A stretch of 64,000 nt of DNA, from positions 1 through 64,000 of the forward strand of contig JAKJHU010000835.1 of NCBI GenBank assembly GCA_022316685.1, in the 5' to 3' direction. The position numbers were made by a program, and so were the translations under genes. Under the pieces are notes generated by a model, which was given only the letters and a program-made list of their open reading frames with translations, ran no database searches and was not told the DNA's origin. Source of the DNA: Progne subis subis (taxonomy: Eukaryota; Chordata; Aves; Passeriformes; Hirundinidae). Below, one piece after another: positions 59,111 through 64,000 of this stretch. The stretch's first letter is position 1; each line of letters starts with the position of its first letter.

Positions 59111-62100
59111 AAATCCAACTGCTGTCCTCTCCTCATGTTTCCCAATTGGATGGATTTACCCCACAGCTCAGCCTGGAGGAGGTTCTGCTCCATGGGAGGG
59201 TGTGGAATGATTGCTGCAGGGCTCACAACGGTGGGAGAAGGAGGGATCTGGGTAGTTCCTGCTGGGCAGCGCCCAAAAATGCGGCTCAAAGCCACAAACC
59301 CACCCTGGGTGCAAGAAGTCGGGGTGAGGGTTGGCTGGGAGTCGGAATATTTGGCAGTGCACAGGTTTCCGGCTGGGAAATGGGCACAAGCCCCCTTCCC
59401 TGCCAGTGCTGCAGGGAGTGCTGCCCTGGCAGTGGCACCTGGGGACAGTTCTGCCACTCCAGGCTGGACCATTTTAGCCCCTCGAAGCTGAGCAACTCCC
59501 ACACATCCATCCCAGGTACCCAGGCTGCAGCAGCAAGTCCCTAACCCCACATCCAGAGGTCTGTGATCCCATTGCTTATTTTAGGTCAATCTTCTTTAAA
59601 GAAGCCCAGCCCGACCCCCGAAACAGGGTGAGAGCAGCCTCCCCTAACCCTGAGACTTTTGGGAGACTTAAAAAAACAACTTTAAACACTGAAAAACACA
59701 CCAAGCAGCAGCCAGGCTGGGAGAAGAAACTTGTTCATGATGGTGACAGCGATGAACCCGCAGCACGATTTGCTGCTCTGTGCCACGTGTTTGTTTGGAG
59801 TTAATCTTATTTGCTTTCAGAGGGTTTCTCTGCTTTCAATAAGCAGAACATGAAAGCAGTGACAGGTTCAGCAGGTGCCTCGTTCCAGCAGGGAAATCCT
59901 GCTCTGGCAGCCAAGTGCTCAAACCACAAGGAGTGTTCTGTGCAAGTTCCCCAGCACAGGCTGTTCCCACGTTTCCCTGTGCTTCCATCCCATTCCTGGG
60001 GGGGGTCCCTGGGGGTCACCCCAGCCCTGTTTTGAGGGGGGCTGAGCAATCCCCACTGCAAATCTCTGCTGGCCCAGGACCCCTCGGCTGCCTCAGGGCT
60101 CCCCCAGATCCCAGTGACCCCGTTTCACAAGTTGTGTCACTCTGCACAATGGGGAATTTAAAAAAAACCAAAAAACAACTCAGGGCCACGGAGTCTCCAG
60201 AAAGATTTTTGGGACTGCAGGAAGTACAGGCAGCTGCTACTATGTCTCATCTGAGCTCCTTGTCCCAGAAAAGTGTTTTCAGCAACTTTTCAGGTGACAG
60301 CTTTATTTGTATATTTATTCTTAAACATAGAGAGCTGTCCTAGAGAGGTGCCAAGCGACATTTGATGTGGCATCCTCAAGCTGAGAAGGATTGCTCTATA
60401 GTTTGGAACTTACTGTAGATGTTTGCTTGTCAGGGAAGGCTACAAACCTATTTTAATTAAAAGCGGAGCTGGGGGCTGACAGCTGAGCTGAGCTGCTTTG
60501 AAAAGAAGTGCTGAGAAGAGTCTGGGATGAGTTTTAAGTTTCTAAAATAGCCCCATGTTTTATATCAAAGGGAGAAAAGAACATCCCTCAATGGCATTTT
60601 ACGCAGTCACCACGGGACAATGGAGTGAAAGCCAAAGGTTCGGAATAATTCCACTTGGAATTAACTCTCCTGTGGGATGTTTGTTGCATCAGCCAGATGC
60701 CCAGGGCTCCTTACACAAGAAGCACAAATCCCCTTCCTCCCCCCAGCCATCAGAACCACGAGGAAGGGAAAAGGAGAAGAAAATTGGTTTGATTTGATAT
60801 AAGAAAATTCATCTGATTTGATACACTTCAAGTGAATTTGGCATTTTAAGGAATAGCTGCACTTCTCCGTGGACAACGAGTTGAAAGCGAAGCCCTGGCC
60901 TTCCCTGCACAGCAAGCTAAGGGGAATTTCATCTCTTGCTGTCCTTTGCTGACCCCAAAATCAGCGCTGGGGACCAGCAGTGACTCTGTGCCTGTCACTT
61001 TTTGGCCACAGCTGCTCCTACAAAAACACCTTGCACCAGCTCTCCAAGCACCGCCTAATTGAAACATAAAAGCACACTCCAGCTTTTTTATAGCACATAC
61101 AAATACTGCTTCTCCTCCTGGAACGTTTGAGCATTCAGGAGGAGAGCGTGGATCAATAATTCTTCTATTAGATAATTGAAACATGCCTCTTGATTTACAC
61201 TAATGCACTTGTTAAGCAATAAGTGATGGGGCTGTGGGCAGGTCTGCAGTGCTGGAGCTGGGCTTTGATTCATGGGCTGGGAGCAAGTCAGGGGCTGGCC
61301 CAGCTCAGCTCAGCTCAGCCGAGCCCAGCTTTGCTTTTCAGAGCGGGCTTTACCCACCCCAACCCCTGCCTTGGCAGCTGGAGCCATCAGGGCTCCTCAG
61401 GGCAATAAACTGTTGGATTTAAGGGGTCATCCTCCCTACTTAAATAAAAAGCATTTTTAAACCTCTGCCAGCAACCAAAGAGCCCAAAGGAGGCTCCTTC
61501 AGGCAGCCCTGGTGCTGATTCCCCTTTCAGAGCCCCTGCTGAGGTTTCACAGCCCAGGACAGCGCAGGTCCCACACTCAGCGCTCCAGGAACCCCTTCCC
61601 GAGGTCCTCGCCCCAAATCCAGAGCAGGACTGGCAGCACCCAAGGGCAGCCTTGGGAAGTCCTTCCCCTGACACACACCAGGCCGTGCCAAGGCCCAGAA
61701 CTCAGCCAAGCAACTCGGTTCATCAAAGACAAACCCTTTGGCAGCGCCTGGAGGGAGCTGGGAACGCCGGGATCACCACGGGACACTGCAGCAGCTCAGC
61801 CCTGGCTGGGCGCTCGCTCGCGCCGCGGCTCTTGGTGCAGTTCTCATTGACTGCATCGCTCCTGGCTCGAACTCCACGAAAAGTTCAGCTCAATTGTACT
61901 TTCTGGAAAGTGAAGCCATAATCAATGCATGAGCAGGCAAGGCTGGTTCTGCTCCAGCACAGGCACGATTAATTCCCATCGGATGGGAAGCAGCAGGATC
62001 TGTCTTGCGCTCATTAGCGCGTTACTCAGCTCCTCAAGGAGCAAACACTTCATGTGCCATTTTTTGGTCAGAACTGCCTGATCCGTCATCCCCAGTGCCT

Positions 62101-63654
62101 CAGGGGAAGTCATAAACGCAGGGCTTTTGCTCGCTGCAAGGGGTGGGTGGAAACCTGACGCTCCAAGGTCTGCCCAGAACAGGAAACAAAACCTGCCAGA
62201 AAGGTTCACCTCGAGCTGCCTCATGAATCACCTGCAGCAGGAGAGGACCTTCAAAGGCTGTGCCCAGAGGCGCTGGCAAGCGCAGCTACACAAACAAGGT
62301 TGTGAAGATCGGCTCCAAAAAGCCACCTGAGCTGTGTGGCTTCACCCCAGCCTTGCCTTTGCCTTGTTTACCCAGCAGCTCGCCCGGAATCAGGGGGGAT
62401 GATGGAGTTAATCCCTTCAGTTCCACTTGCTGGAGCAGAGACGTGTGGAGCACAGCTCAGCCCCTGCCTGCCAGCACAGCCTCCAGCTCCTCCAGAGGAT
62501 CCCATCAGCCCCAATTCCCTGGGGGACAACGGGAGGACAATGACATTTTCCTGCCCTCTGATAACGACATGTAAGTGTGCTCAAGGCGTTAAGGTGAAGC
62601 TGCCAGGCAGCCATGGGAGGTGTCATTAATCCCAAAGCCTCTGGCATCTTAAAGAAATGCTGACAGCATTCCATGAGCAGCCACTCCTTAAGCTGAGTCC
62701 TTCCCCAGCCCCTCCTCACAGCTCACCCCAAGGGCCTGACTTGGGAGAGGTGGGCTTTTAATAAAAGCCAGGTGGGTTTGGGACACGTGGCAGAAATGTC
62801 ACCAGCTCGGGGTCCACCCATGCCACCTGAGGGGAAGGATTCAAACACGCACCTCTCATGATTTGGCTCAGGTTGGTTGAAGGGCTTTCCAGTACTTCAT
62901 ATTTTCCTCCCTTCCTTTTCTTTCTGAAAGAGAAAAGGATGAGCAGTCATTTTTTCCCCCTCTGTAGGACCCCAGTGGTCCCCTCCCACTCCCACCCAGG
63001 CAGGAGCAAACCCAGGGATTGTTTCAGATCCCCTGCTTGTCCAGCAGCAGCTGAAGAAGCACCCAGGTGCTCACAGGACAAGGAGGTGCAAGGAGACACC
63101 CCAAGGAAAGTCGGATAAATTGAGCCAGTGGAGAGGCTGTGCTGGGCTCCCCTCCCTGCACCCCAACCCTCCCAGCACTGCAGGCACCAACGATTGCACC
63201 AGCCTGGAGAGTTTCCAGCTGATGCCAAAGCCCAGCTGGACACAGTTATCTCAGTCTAAGCTTAATTGTGCACAAAAAAAGAGAAAAAAATAAATCCGAA
63301 AAAGCGAAAATCTGCATGTGCTTCAGTGACCAACTACTGCGAGCAGGCAGGGCCAGGGGATCTCTTCACATTCTCTGCTTCAGCAACTGCAAGTAAACGC
63401 ATCAACATCTCCTCAAGAGCGGAGCAGAAGCCAGGACAAGTCCCTGCAGCTGCAGGAATATGTGGGGAGGTCCCAGCAGACTGTGCAGGATTCACGTCTC
63501 AGCAAGGAATGAGAGAGGTTATCGTGACATTTAAAAATGGAGAGAGCTGCCAGAGCTGAGCTTCCCTTCAGCAGGGCACGGATCCTGGAGTTAAACACGG
63601 GTGTTTCAACGAGAAACCTGCAGTAGGTGAGCACACAAACAACTGCTGATAGGA
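59111..63654. other. Unique non-coding stretch, repeat-poor
   Basis: About 4.5 kb without recognised transposons. An AGCTC pentamer repeats four times at 61301-61320. A short CpG-rich patch lies near 61807-61830. The open frames overlap each other on opposite strands and have no domain. Confidence 0.5.
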
Positions 63655-63792
63655 ATGAGAGTCCCAGGGTGGGTTGGGGTGGAAGAGACCTCAAAGATCA
63701 TCATGTTCCACTCCCTGTCATCTACTCCACTATCCCAGGTTGTTCCAAGCCCTGTCCAACCTGGCCTGGGATGTTTCCAGGGGTGGGGAGTC
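63655..63792 (-). mobile_element. CR1 LINE terminal fragment (antisense)
   Basis: GTGGGTTGGGGTGGAAGAGA, CCTCAAAGATCATCATGTTC, CAGGTTGTTCCAAGCCCTGT and CCAACCTGGCCTGGGATGTT are antisense CR1 3' landmarks; 138 bp remain. Confidence 0.9.
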
Positions 63793-64000
63793 AATCATGC
63801 TCAGTCTCAGCAGCTGCAGGAGAGGGGAGAAAAACCAGAATCCTTCCTCCTAAGTGAGGATGCAGTATTAATTGTCGCTGACCTCAGTCGGGGCCGGCAG
63901 TGGATCAGCTGAGCTGGAAGGTGCTGATGTTCTGCTCGGAAATGACCCAGCACTGATGGGTCTGACAGGGTGGCACCGAACCCGTGGTGACACCGTGGTG
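63793..64000. other. Unique end of window
   Basis: Nothing recognised; the last bases contain a repeated CCGTGGTG word that may start a tandem repeat continuing beyond the window. Confidence 0.4.

Overview
The window looks like non-coding DNA from a bird genome, most likely a songbird. I see about eighteen CR1 LINE 3' fragments, which are the dominant avian transposon, ending in the ATTCTATG-type tail. There are also solo LTRs of an avian-type endogenous retrovirus, no mammalian SINEs, and high GC with short AT-rich islands. The species cannot be named from the sequence alone. No protein-coding gene could be supported. The open frames are short, have no recognisable domains, and the longest run through tandem repeats, LTRs or CR1 fragments. 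No tRNA, rRNA or CRISPR array was found.

Layout: 1-9600 is mostly unique sequence, with a CpG island at 5640-6245 and an 80-bp minisatellite at 8611-8931. From 9.6 to 16 kb there are two sense CR1 fragments, an older LTR remnant and two stretches that look like conserved regulatory DNA. From 16 to 28 kb there are GC-rich unique sequence, a long antisense CR1, a 680-bp AT-rich island ending in a compound microsatellite, a 22-bp minisatellite and another CR1. From 30 to 33 kb there are a complete solo LTR and CR1 copies on both strands. From 33 to 41 kb the sequence is almost free of repeats and includes a CpG-rich patch at 34750-35035. From 41 to 64 kb it is repeat-rich: two more related LTRs, a 10-bp array, a 33-bp array, a 440-bp array of 10-bp units, and many antisense CR1 fragments.

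Two themes stand out. First, CR1 elements appear to have seeded tandem repeats. The 33-bp array at 46437-46898 is built from the CR1 3' terminus. The 440-bp array at 57731-58170 sits inside a CR1 copy whose two halves flank it. The CR1 tail at 21059 has expanded into an ACAGAATCAC-type microsatellite. Second, three related LTRs differ by repeat-unit gain and internal rearrangement, and the complete ones are very similar to each other, so they are probably young. CR1 orientation is skewed to the minus strand (14 of 18), which would fit a + strand transcription unit spanning the region.
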